Assembly (NCBI RefSeq): GCF_020215705.1
Contig: NZ_JAIWNB010000002.1
Coordinates: 558,001-622,000 of the forward strand
From: Nonomuraea aurantiaca
GTDB lineage: Bacteria; Actinomycetota; Actinomycetes; Streptosporangiales; Streptosporangiaceae
Direction of reading: 5' to 3'
Length of the DNA: 64,000 bases
Shown here: piece by piece, positions 15,717 through 24,206 of the stretch
Numbering within the stretch: the first letter of the stretch is position 1
How the letters are laid out: the number at the start of each line of letters is the position of its first letter
Notes under the pieces: model-generated
The model's input: the letters and a program-made list of their open reading frames with translations, nothing else
Databases searched by the model: none
Told to the model about the DNA's origin: nothing
Translations under genes and position numbers: made by a program

Positions 15717-18700
15717 CAGACCTTTCTAAACGGCTGGTCGGGCAGGTAGCGGTTCCATTCGGCCTCGGTCAATGATCGTCCGGCCCGTACGCACACTGCC
15801 TTCATCAGGGGTTCCATCGCCATGGGCAGCCGGGTCAGACGGCCCGCCCTGCCCATGGCCCGAAGTTCGGTGGAGTCGGCGGAGAAGGCGATCGATCGCG
15901 CGTCGTCCGGAAGCTGGATCTCGGGCCCGATCCGCCGGCTCAGTCGTACGTCCCAGACGGTCAGCGACTTCTGCTGGGACGCGAACGCGAACAGCCGGTC
16001 GTCGGCGGAGAACGCGGCGGTCCACGCCGCCTGCCCTGCCCGCAGCCAGTCGCCGACCTGCGCGCCCGTGCTCGTGTCCCATATGCCCACCTTGCCGGCG
16101 AAGTTCGCCGCGACCAGCTTGAGATCGGCGCTGAACCAGACCTCCTCCGCCGTACCGGAGAACAGGAGCCTCGGCCCGAACGCTCGCCCGGACTCGAGGT
16201 CGACCAGGCGCAGCAGGCTCGCGTCCAGGCCGATGAGACGTCCGTCAGGGGCTACCGTCCAGCCGAGCAGGCGTGGCCTGGTCACCTGCTTGAGGCGTCG
16301 GCCGCCGGGGACCTGCCAGAGCGTGAAGGTCTTCTCGCCGGCCGTCCAGAGCCCGGCCGGGGCCAGGAGCGCACCGTCCGAACCGTCGGGAATGGGGATT
16401 TTCGCCAGCTCGCGCCGGGTGGCGGTGTCCCAGACGGTGACGTCGTCGCTGCGTTTGATCGCCAGCCGCCCGCCGTCCCGGCTGAAGGAGAGGTCGGCGT
16501 CGTAGCTCTGGAACGCCCCTGCCTCGAAGTCCCTGCCGTTCAGCGTGATCTTGGTGGAGTCCAGCGTGTGGGTGGCGAGGAGCCTGCCATCGGCGCTGAA
16601 CTGTACCTCGTCCAGGACGTCTTCCCCGGTGAAGTACGGCCGGAGCGTGACGACCGTGTCCTCGCTCAGGTAACGCAGCCCGGTCGGGCCGAAGGCGACC
16701 GCGGACACCGAGGCCACCATGTCGCGTTCGAGCATCAGCGGTTCGTCGGCGTTCAGGCGGTAGAGCCTGATCGTCGAGCCGAACCCCGCGAGCACCTTGC
16801 CGTCCGGGCTGAACACCGGCACCGCCATGCTCTCCCAGTCCGAGATCGTGGTGATCTCCTTGCGAGAACGGGTGTCGAAGACGATGAGGTCGGTGTTGCC
16901 GCCGACGGCGAGCATCCGTCCGTCGCGGCTGAACGCCGAGAAGGGGAGGCAGCCGGAGCAGATGCCGGGAAATCCTGGCTGTTCCTTACCTGACGGGAGC
17001 GCCCAGCGCTGGTTTCCGGCCACGGCGTAGTCGCCGCCCGGGTGGATCGCGGCCCTGGCGAGCGTGGGCAGCATGGTCGTCTTTCCGGTACGCGGGTTGT
17101 AGACGGTCTTCCCCTGCCCCCAGTCGATGATGAGCAGGCCGCCGCTGAAGCTGAGCTCCAGGTCGCCCATGTCGGAGGCGGGCATGTGCAAGCCCAGGGG
17201 CTTGCCGCCGGCCAGGTCCCAGAGCCTGACGCTCTTGCTGTCGCCGACGGCCAGCAGCCGCCCGTCCTCGCTGACCGCGGCCTGGCGCAGGGGCGTGGCG
17301 GTCAGGCCGAGTCCGGTGAAGCCGCCTGTCCGCCTGCCGGACGACACGTCCCACACCCTGACCTCGTCGGGGCTGACGCTGATCAGCGACCGGCCGTCGG
17401 CGGTGAGGGCGCGCACCACATCGGGGCCGGTGTCCGGGTCGCGAAAGGCGGCGCCGCCCTGGTCGGCGACCGAGGCGAACAGGCTCGACCGGGCCTCGGC
17501 CGTAGGGGACAGGCGCCCGGCCGTGGCGCTGAGCAGCATGCCCAGCACAGGGTCCGCGCCTCTCACGGTGTCGGCCAGTCCGGCCAGTCGCGCGGACTCG
17601 GCCGTGTCGCGCTGCTCGGCGAGCCTGACGCTCTGTAGTACGGCCAGACCTCCCGCTATCAGGGCCAGCGCAAGGAGCACGGCCAGGCCGAGGGACAGGA
17701 ACCGGGTCCTGCGAGATCGGCGCCTGGCGAGCGCGGCGGCCGCCGAGAGGAAGTCCCGTTCGCCGGGCGTGAGAGTGATGTTCCGGCGCTCGGCCGCGGC
17801 CCAGCGCAGCGCGTCGTCCAGCGAGCTGCCGTGGAACAGGTCGGCGTCCCGGCGCCCGTGCTCCTGCCAGCGTTCGGCGGCCGTCCAGATCTGGCGGTGC
17901 ACGACCAGGCCGTCCCGGTTCGTGGCGATCCAGGCGCGCAGCCGGGGCCAGGCCAGGGGGAGGGCCGGGCGCAGCAGCCGTACCGGATCCCCTTTCGAGA
18001 CCAGGTACGTGAACGCGTCCAGCACTCGCTCGATGCCGTCAGGGAGCTCTGACCTGCGGAGTTCGCGCAGCGCCAGCTCGTCCTTGGCCGTCACCGTGAC
18101 CAGCCGCAGGAACAGCTCGGGGACCAGCTCCTTGTCGGCCGGGGACAGCGCGGCGTAGGCGTCCTCGGCGATGACACCGAGCGCGGGGTCGTCGGCGGCG
18201 ACCCCGACCCGCTCGCCGTCGGCGGCGGCGATCCCGATCCGCCGGCCGTCGCCGGCGCCCAGGGCCAGCAGCCGCGGGGTGTCGAGGACGCCGTCGCCGT
18301 TGACCAGGCCGAGCAGCAGTTCGCGCGCGGTGGGGCGGTCGGCCGGTTCCTTGGCCAGCGCCGCGCCCACCAGATGGCGCAGCGAGTCGGGCAGCACGGC
18401 CAGGTCGGGTTCGTGGGAGAGCACCCGGTGCATGACCGCGCCCAGGGCCCCCGCGGTGAACGGGTCCTCGCCGGTGGCGGCGTACAGGATGACCGCGCCC
18501 CAGGCGAACACGTCCGCGGCCGGCCCCGCCCGCTGTCCCGAGAACACCTCCGGCGCCATGTAGTTGGGCGTGCCCGCCACCACTCCCGAGGCGGTGAGCG
18601 ACATCTCCAGCGTGCGGGCCACCCCGAAGTCGATCACCCGGGGCCCGTCGGGGCCGAGCAGCACGTTGTCGGGCTTGAGGTCACGGTGTACGACGCCCGC

Positions 18701-19084
18701 GTCATGGATGGCGGTCAGCGCGGTGGCGATCGCCGTGGCCAGCCGGTGCAGGTCGTCGCCACGGAACACGCGCCCGGCCTTGCGCAGGCTCGGGCCTTCG
18801 ACGTACTCGCTGACGATGTACGGCCTGGACCCTTCGAGATGGACGCCGAGCACTCTGGCGGTACAGAACGAGGCCACCCGCTGCGTCGCGACCGCTTCCT
18901 TGGCCATGCGACCGCGCAGCTCGGCCTGGTTGGCCGGGTCACCGTGCAGCACCTTGACCGCGACCCTGACGCCCGCCGGATCGTAGGCCTCGTAGACGAT
19001 CCCCTGGCCGCCTGCCCCGATCCGGGCGGCCAGCCAGTATTCGCCGAGCCGCTGCGGGTCCCCGTCGACCAACGTGCTTCCCAT
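15713..19084 (-). CDS. Membrane Ser/Thr protein kinase with WD40 repeats
   Basis: 1123 residues. Residues 15-270 are a Hanks-type kinase with all key residues: glycine loop IGAGGQGIV, lysine in VAVKVLHGD (K44), HRDLKPDNV (catalytic D134), DFGVA (151), and GTPNYMAPE. A middle segment includes a helical linker. A single membrane helix (SLGLAVLLALALIAGGLAVL, about 461-482) is followed by a RLAEQRDTAESARLAG linker and about seven WD40 blades with LLAVGDSKSVRLWDLA-type repeats. By topology the kinase is cytoplasmic and the propeller probably outside, as in PknB-like sensors. Convergent with the DUF397 gene. Confidence 0.92.
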   Translation of the reverse strand: MGSTLVDGDPQRLGEYWLAARIGAGGQGIVYEAYDPAGVRVAVKVLHGDPANQAELRGRMAKEAVATQRVASFCTARVLGVHLEGSRPYIVSEYVEGPSLRKAGRVFRGDDLHRLATAIATALTAIHDAGVVHRDLKPDNVLLGPDGPRVIDFGVARTLEMSLTASGVVAGTPNYMAPEVFSGQRAGPAADVFAWGAVILYAATGEDPFTAGALGAVMHRVLSHEPDLAVLPDSLRHLVGAALAKEPADRPTARELLLGLVNGDGVLDTPRLLALGAGDGRRIGIAAADGERVGVAADDPALGVIAEDAYAALSPADKELVPELFLRLVTVTAKDELALRELRRSELPDGIERVLDAFTYLVSKGDPVRLLRPALPLAWPRLRAWIATNRDGLVVHRQIWTAAERWQEHGRRDADLFHGSSLDDALRWAAAERRNITLTPGERDFLSAAAALARRRSRRTRFLSLGLAVLLALALIAGGLAVLQSVRLAEQRDTAESARLAGLADTVRGADPVLGMLLSATAGRLSPTAEARSSLFASVADQGGAAFRDPDTGPDVVRALTADGRSLISVSPDEVRVWDVSSGRRTGGFTGLGLTATPLRQAAVSEDGRLLAVGDSKSVRLWDLAGGKPLGLHMPASDMGDLELSFSGGLLIIDWGQGKTVYNPRTGKTTMLPTLARAAIHPGGDYAVAGNQRWALPSGKEQPGFPGICSGCLPFSAFSRDGRMLAVGGNTDLIVFDTRSRKEITTISDWESMAVPVFSPDGKVLAGFGSTIRLYRLNADEPLMLERDMVASVSAVAFGPTGLRYLSEDTVVTLRPYFTGEDVLDEVQFSADGRLLATHTLDSTKITLNGRDFEAGAFQSYDADLSFSRDGGRLAIKRSDDVTVWDTATRRELAKIPIPDGSDGALLAPAGLWTAGEKTFTLWQVPGGRRLKQVTRPRLLGWTVAPDGRLIGLDASLLRLVDLESGRAFGPRLLFSGTAEEVWFSADLKLVAANFAGKVGIWDTSTGAQVGDWLRAGQAAWTAAFSADDRLFAFASQQKSLTVWDVRLSRRIGPEIQLPDDARSIAFSADSTELRAMGRAGRLTRLPMAMEPLMKAVCVRAGRSLTEAEWNRYLPDQPFRKVC

Positions 19085-19165
19085 GTCCGGTTGGACTACG
19101 GGTCCGACCGGATGGTTGCGGGGCGGCTTGACTTAAACCCGTGTTCAGGTAGGAGCCTGTTCGCT

Positions 19166-19600
19166 ATGACGGAACACAGCGAAGAAGTGCTCGACAGCCC
19201 GACCGACTGGGTGGCCGACCACATCCGCCGATACGTGGAGACGGACGGCCGGGACGGCCACATGTACCAGGAATGGCCGACGCTGCTGCTCAGCACCCGC
19301 GGCCGGAAGTCCGGCAAGTTGCGCCGGACGGCCTTGATCTACGGGCAGGACGGTGACCGTTACCTGCTGGTGGCCTCCAACGGCGGGTCCGACAGCCATC
19401 CGGCGTGGTATCTCAACCTGGTCGCCGATCCCGAGGTGACGGTGCAGGTGCTCGCGGACGTTTTCACCGCCCGAGCCCGTACGGTCACCGGTGCCGAGAG
19501 GCCGTCGCTGTGGCGGATCATGGCGTCGGTGTTCCCGCTCTATGACGATTACCAGAGCAAGGCCGAGCGAGAGATCCCCTTGGTGATCCTGGAGCGCTGA
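19166..19600 (+). CDS. Deazaflavin (F420)-dependent nitroreductase family protein
   Basis: 144 residues matching the TIGR00026/Ddn family, which uses cofactor F420 to reduce quinones or nitro compounds. Diagnostic segments are LLLSTRGRKSGKLRRTALIY, YLLVASNGGSDSHPAWYLNL and PLYDDYQSKAEREIPLVIL. ATG at 19166 gives the expected length. Probably peripheral to the membrane. It is divergent from the kinase gene, whose start is 81 bases away. Confidence 0.92.
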   Translation: MTEHSEEVLDSPTDWVADHIRRYVETDGRDGHMYQEWPTLLLSTRGRKSGKLRRTALIYGQDGDRYLLVASNGGSDSHPAWYLNLVADPEVTVQVLADVFTARARTVTGAERPSLWRIMASVFPLYDDYQSKAEREIPLVILER

Positions 19601-19622
19601 GCATCGACCCCCTCGCGGAGGC

Positions 19623-21866
19623 TTACGCCGGTCTGGCCAGCCGGGCGAAGGACAGGACGACGACGGTCGACAGGAGCCAGCCCAGCATGCTGGCCAGGTT
19701 CAGCAGCGTAGAAGTAAGGGTGCCCGCTGAGCTGCGCGTCTCGGCGTACCAGGTGGCGCGCTGGCCCAGCGAGAGGAGCGGGATGACAGTGTCCACCGTG
19801 TAGAAGACGGGGTCGAAGCAGCGTACCTGGCCGTCGCCGCATGGCCCGGGCCGGGCGGCGAGCCGGGCCGGCGTCGCGGTGCCGTCCGTCGCCGCCGCCG
19901 TCCCGTTCACGGTGACCAGGCGGCCGTCGACCGCGTACACGTTGCCGCGGGGGTCGGTGGCGCGCAGCGTCTGCTGGACCGCGGGAGTCAGCATCATGAC
20001 GCCGACCAGGGCGAGCAGGGCGCCCAATAACCACAAGGTACGCCCCGGACGGTAGCCGTAGCCGACGGTGACCCCGTACAGAAGATCCCGTACGTCGCGA
20101 AGCCGGCGGCGCGGTGAGCGACCGCCCGGTGGCCGCTCCTGCCTGGCCCGCTTGCGCTGCTCGATGAGCAGGCGCTCGGCCTCGGCGGGATGGCCGTGCT
20201 GGCGGAACACCCTGGCCGCCTGCTCGTACGGTCCCGCGTCGAACGGCACCATGGCGCGCAGCCAGTCGCGACGCGTCCGCCAGTCCCAGGGGCCGTCGAA
20301 CCGGTCGTACACGAATCCGGCGATCGCCGAACGCCGCGGCCACCTGGCCGGGTCGTCGGCGAGCACGGTGGTGACCGCGCCCGTCAGATCCACCGATGCC
20401 GGGACGTCCTTCCAGCGCAGGTGCATGCCGCCGCGGACCGTCGCCGACACCGCCTCGATCCCCTCGGTGAAGGTGCCGTCCGCGCAGTCGAGCCGCCCTT
20501 CCACGACGCACCGGTTCAACGACACGCGGCCGTGGGCGGTGAACCCGCCGGTGAGCTGTATGGACCCTCTGACCACCACCCGCTGGAGCGAGAGCGCCTC
20601 GCCATCGGGGTTGTGCAGCCGGGCTCCGTGGGCGTCGATGAGGTCGCCGACGGTCGCCGAGCGGAACCGCAGCCTGCCACCCGTGGTCTCCACGTCCCGC
20701 AGATCCACCGCGCTGTCGACGACCACGCCCCCCGCTGAGATGAGCGAGCCGTTCTCTGGCCCGCTCCACCGGGTTCCCCGGAGGATGAGGGATCCCTTGA
20801 TGTGGGCCCCAGACAGCTTCAGCATGCCCTGGACCGCCACTCCCTCTTCGAAGACGAGATTCGACCGCAGCTCGGCATTCGTCAGATCGAGGGCGCGCCC
20901 GCCGGCGACGGCGAACTCGCACCCCTTACGGATCTGGATGGTGCTGAAGGACCCCATGGACAGATCCACGCCGCCGCCGAACCGGCACTCGCCTTCGACG
21001 CTGAGATCTCCGCCCACGAAAAGGCCCGGACCGTTGATCGCGGTCCCGCCGCCGCGCAGGCTGGAGTAGCCCGCACCTGTGACCGTTTCGCCGGGTTCGA
21101 AGTCGGCGTTGCGGATGAGGAACTTACCGGCGACCTTGGCGTTGCGCATGGTGAGGCGGCCGCCGATCAGCGGACGGCGGCCCGTCTGGTCGTCGATGAG
21201 GAAGACGCTGCCGCCGATCTGGGCATCACCCAGATCCAGGGCCAGCCCGCGATCCGGCCGGGTCAGCCGGGCGCCGGTCAGGTCCAGCGAGCCCGCCAGC
21301 TCGATGCCGAGGAGCCGCATCCCGCCGCGCGCCTCGAACCCGTGCAACAACCGGATCGTCCCGCCGACCCGCATCCGGTCCGCCTGTACGGCCCGCATGT
21401 CGGCGTCGATGACAGTGTCCAAGCAGATCAGACGGCCGCCGATCTCCGACTCGCACAACCACACCGCCGCACTGCAGGAGGTGCTGGCCGAGGTCCACAG
21501 GCCGCCGCTGATCCGCGACCTCGACAGGTCCACATCGCGCCGCACCCGCAGCCCGTTGGCGAGAATGCCGGGCACCCTGCAGCCGTCCAGCACCAGCAGA
21601 TGCAGTTCGGCGCCGTCCAGGGCGAGCGGACGGTCGAACACGCAGTTCACGAAGCGCAGCGGAAAGGGCACCTGCATGCCGCTCAGGTCGAGGTCACCGG
21701 CGATCCTCGCCCCCTCGATGGCCAACCCACGCGGGTCGATGTCCGCGCTGCCCCGCCGGCACAGCTCACGTAGCAGGCGGCTCTGGACGACGAACTCCTC
21801 GCCGTCCTGCGCGCGAAGGACCTGACCGGTGGCACAGGCCCGGAATAAGGCTGCCTCATCAAGCAT
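19623..21866 (-). CDS. Beta-helix (bactofilin/pentapeptide-like) protein with two C-terminal membrane helices
   Basis: 747 residues. From about 40 to 500 the protein is a long series of imperfect strand repeats (GARIAGDLDLSGMQV, GRLICLDTV, GGRLTMRNAKVAGKFLI, GSLILRGTRW), the pattern of a right-handed beta-helix. A charged stretch (RQERPPGGRSPRRRLRDVRD) precedes a first membrane helix (TLWLLGALLALVGVMML, about 605-625). A loop with two cysteines, the segment VFYTVDTVIPLLSLGQ and a second helix (LGWLLSTVVVLSF) follow. Relatives are often labelled membrane-associated oxidoreductase without evidence. The 2TM-loop layout hints at a channel-like end; that is inference. Confidence 0.7.
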   Translation of the reverse strand: MLDEAALFRACATGQVLRAQDGEEFVVQSRLLRELCRRGSADIDPRGLAIEGARIAGDLDLSGMQVPFPLRFVNCVFDRPLALDGAELHLLVLDGCRVPGILANGLRVRRDVDLSRSRISGGLWTSASTSCSAAVWLCESEIGGRLICLDTVIDADMRAVQADRMRVGGTIRLLHGFEARGGMRLLGIELAGSLDLTGARLTRPDRGLALDLGDAQIGGSVFLIDDQTGRRPLIGGRLTMRNAKVAGKFLIRNADFEPGETVTGAGYSSLRGGGTAINGPGLFVGGDLSVEGECRFGGGVDLSMGSFSTIQIRKGCEFAVAGGRALDLTNAELRSNLVFEEGVAVQGMLKLSGAHIKGSLILRGTRWSGPENGSLISAGGVVVDSAVDLRDVETTGGRLRFRSATVGDLIDAHGARLHNPDGEALSLQRVVVRGSIQLTGGFTAHGRVSLNRCVVEGRLDCADGTFTEGIEAVSATVRGGMHLRWKDVPASVDLTGAVTTVLADDPARWPRRSAIAGFVYDRFDGPWDWRTRRDWLRAMVPFDAGPYEQAARVFRQHGHPAEAERLLIEQRKRARQERPPGGRSPRRRLRDVRDLLYGVTVGYGYRPGRTLWLLGALLALVGVMMLTPAVQQTLRATDPRGNVYAVDGRLVTVNGTAAATDGTATPARLAARPGPCGDGQVRCFDPVFYTVDTVIPLLSLGQRATWYAETRSSAGTLTSTLLNLASMLGWLLSTVVVLSFARLARPA

Positions 21867-22057
21867 GTGATGAGCCTATTGAGCTTCTTCAAAGGCCCGG
21901 TCCAAACGGCCGATGCGTCTGTTGCGGTGATTGCTGCCTTCGTCGCTTGGACTTCGCTGCCCCGGCCGGGCTGAACCGTCCCGTGATTCGTGTGGGCATC
22001 TGTCACTGGGATTCTCAGGGCCAGGACAGGGTGTTATATGCATCGCATACTGGGGCG

Positions 22058-22903
22058 ATGGAGTCCTGGGAGTTCGGTCGGACGGTGCGTCGCTGGCGTG
22101 ACCGGGTGGAGCCGGAAGTGGTAGGGCTGCCGACGAGCAGCCGGCGCCGCGCAACCGGCCTGCGGCGAGAGGAACTGGCTGGGCTCTCCGGCATCTCGAC
22201 TGACTACCTGACCCGGCTCGAGCAGGGACGGGCGACGTCCCCCTCCCCTCAGGTGGTCGAGGCGTTGGCCCAGGCACTGAGGCTCTCCGACACCGACCGC
22301 GCACTCCTCTTCGAGCTCGCCGGCCATCGAACTCCTGGTCGAGGTGTCGTGCCGGCGCGGCTCACCGCCAGCGTGCAGCGCCTCCTCGACCGGCTGGCGG
22401 ACACTCCGGTGGCCGTCTACGACGCGACCTGGACTCTCCTGGCCGCCAACGCCCCTTACGACGCGCTCATGGGCCTGACGACGGGGTGGCACGGCGTTGA
22501 GCGCAACGCGCTCTGGCGCAACTTCGTCGGTCCCGGCAATCGAGTCGTTCACTCGCCGCGGGAAGAGGCGGAGCTCCTGGCGGGACAGGTGGCCGACCTA
22601 CGTCGCACGGCCGCACGGTACCCGGCAGACCGTCAACTACGCGCGCTGATTCAGCAGCTCATCGCCCACAGCCCACACTTCGCCGAACTCTGGGAGCGTG
22701 ATGATCCTGGGCCGGACCAGGAGCCGTCCAAGCGCAAGCTGGTCGACCACCCTGCGGTCGGACCGATCAACCTCGACTGCGATGTCCTCTTCGTCGCCAC
22801 CGATGACGTGAGACTCATGGTCTATACCGCCGAGCCCGGCACCGAGGATGCCGAGCGCCTGGCTCTCGCCGTCGTCCTGGGCAACCAGCAGTTGGTCGAG
22901 TAG
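22058..22903 (+). CDS. XRE regulator with MmyB-like ligand domain
   Basis: 281 residues. HTH at the N-terminus (RATGLRREELAGLSGISTDY, LTRLEQGRA) and an MmyB-like ligand-binding domain (VAVYDATWTLLAANAPYDAL, RNALWRNFVG, LRRTAARYPADRQLRALI). These regulators often control an adjacent short-chain dehydrogenase, which is present 96 bases downstream in the same direction. The start follows ATATGCAT and a CATACT box closely, so the transcript may have a very short leader. Confidence 0.92.
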   Translation: MESWEFGRTVRRWRDRVEPEVVGLPTSSRRRATGLRREELAGLSGISTDYLTRLEQGRATSPSPQVVEALAQALRLSDTDRALLFELAGHRTPGRGVVPARLTASVQRLLDRLADTPVAVYDATWTLLAANAPYDALMGLTTGWHGVERNALWRNFVGPGNRVVHSPREEAELLAGQVADLRRTAARYPADRQLRALIQQLIAHSPHFAELWERDDPGPDQEPSKRKLVDHPAVGPINLDCDVLFVATDDVRLMVYTAEPGTEDAERLALAVVLGNQQLVE

Positions 22904-22999
22904 ATACGACGGCGGCCCAGGCCGGCTGATGCTGGCTCTGGCAGTCCTACGAAAACCGGACGACTGGTTGGCCCGAGGCGACTGCCCAAGGCTTGTGGG

Positions 23000-23935
23000 A
23001 TGATTCAAGAGAACCCGCACAGCACGTCGCCCGACCGGGCGTGGATCATCACTGGGCCGACGTCTGGCATCGGCCGGCGTACCGCTTTGGAGATGGCCGA
23101 TTACGGCACTGTCGTGCTCGTCGGCCGAGACCGGGGGCGGCTCGGCGGGGTCGAACGGGAGATTTCTGCGATGGGCGGCCGGGCAGCCTCGGTCGTCGCT
23201 GACTTCTCCGACATCGCGAGCGTACGGCGCGCGGCCTCGGAAATCGTCGCCCTCGGCCTGCCGATCGCCGGCTTGCTCAACAACGCCGGCATCATGCCGC
23301 TTGAGACCCGTACAACGTCGCACGGTTGGGACCTGACGTACACCACCAACCACCTCGGCCCCTTCGCGTTCACCGAGGCGCTGCTCCCTCATCTGCCGGA
23401 CGGCACCCACGTGGTGTTCGTATGTTCCGCCGTCGAGGACCCCGAGCGTCGGCCCGCCGTCGTTGCCGGCTTCCGTGGCAGTCGCTACATCTCCGCCGAG
23501 GCCAGCGCTCGTGGCGAGTGGGAACCGGGCGGGGCGTCGCGACCCGGTCTGGATGCCTACGCGACCTCGAAGCAAGGCAACCTCGCCACGGTCCTGACGT
23601 TCGCACGTGAGACCCCCCGGCTGCGCTTCAGCGCGGTCGAGCCAGGCTTCAGCCCTGGCAGCGGCCTCGGACGGGACGCGGGCACCGTGGCTGTGTTCGT
23701 GTCGAGGTACGTCCTGTCGCCGATCGCCCCCCTCGTCAAGTACTGGAGTACCCCGAAGCGAGCCGCTCGGATGATCACTCGAGTCCTCACCGACGCCACG
23801 GCTGTCACCGGCGTCTATTACGACGAGAACGGCAAGCCGATGGTCGGCTCAGTTCAGGTGAACGACCCTCAGTTCAGCGACCGGGTCGTCGCCGAGACGC
23901 GTGCTCTGCTCGCCACCGTCCCGACCGCCGAGTGA
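23000..23935 (+). CDS. Short-chain dehydrogenase/reductase
   Basis: 311 residues, classical-type SDR. Cofactor motif TGPTSGIG, NNAGIM after strand 4, the catalytic serine in VFVCSAVED and YATSKQGN (Tyr-x3-Lys). The C-terminus resembles retinol-dehydrogenase-like SDRs of actinomycetes. NAD(P)H specificity and substrate are unknown. Likely controlled by the MmyB-like XRE protein encoded just upstream. Three hairpins downstream separate it from the convergent glycosyltransferase. Confidence 0.92.
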   Translation: MIQENPHSTSPDRAWIITGPTSGIGRRTALEMADYGTVVLVGRDRGRLGGVEREISAMGGRAASVVADFSDIASVRRAASEIVALGLPIAGLLNNAGIMPLETRTTSHGWDLTYTTNHLGPFAFTEALLPHLPDGTHVVFVCSAVEDPERRPAVVAGFRGSRYISAEASARGEWEPGGASRPGLDAYATSKQGNLATVLTFARETPRLRFSAVEPGFSPGSGLGRDAGTVAVFVSRYVLSPIAPLVKYWSTPKRAARMITRVLTDATAVTGVYYDENGKPMVGSVQVNDPQFSDRVVAETRALLATVPTAE

Positions 23936-23980
23936 CACTGGAAGCGCTCGTGTGCCAGCACCTGACCGTTGCCCGGGTAA

Positions 23981-24070
23981 CTACACCCCGGATTGTGATG
24001 AGCCTGCAAAGCGCCCGTATAGAGGTTCGAGATCGCGCAGGAATCGGACTTCGGTTATTTCGCTGTCCAT
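23981..24070 (-). CDS. Possible 29-codon ORF or gene remnant
   Basis: On the minus strand an ATG opens MDSEITEVRFLRDLEPLYGR and ends after 29 codons. Base composition is clearly less GC-rich than the neighbours and the residues look like a natural N-terminus. It could be the truncated start of a lost gene. No family recognised, and no ribosome binding site is convincing. Confidence 0.2.
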   Translation of the reverse strand: MDSEITEVRFLRDLEPLYGRFAGSSQSGV

Positions 24071-24097
24071 CCACTCCGGCCCACGGGGCGGGGAGCT

Positions 24098-24177
24098 CGA
24101 GGGGCGGCAGCCCCTCGACGGGGTTTGGGGCGCAGCCCCAATAGACACAGTCTGAGCCCTGAAGGCGCGAAGCGCCT
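24098..24177. terminator. Three tandem hairpins between convergent genes
   Basis: Stem 1 is CGAGGGGC-ggca-GCCCCTCG (24098-24117), stem 2 TTGGGGC-gca-GCCCCAA (24125-24141) and stem 3 AGGCGC-gaa-GCGCCT (24163-24177). All are perfect, compact and usable from either strand. They lie between the SDR gene and the last glycosyltransferase of the minus-strand operon, and so probably serve as a bidirectional terminator. Confidence 0.75.
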
Positions 24178-24206
24178 CCCATCGGCGAAGGCGATGCAGT
24201 TTGGGG

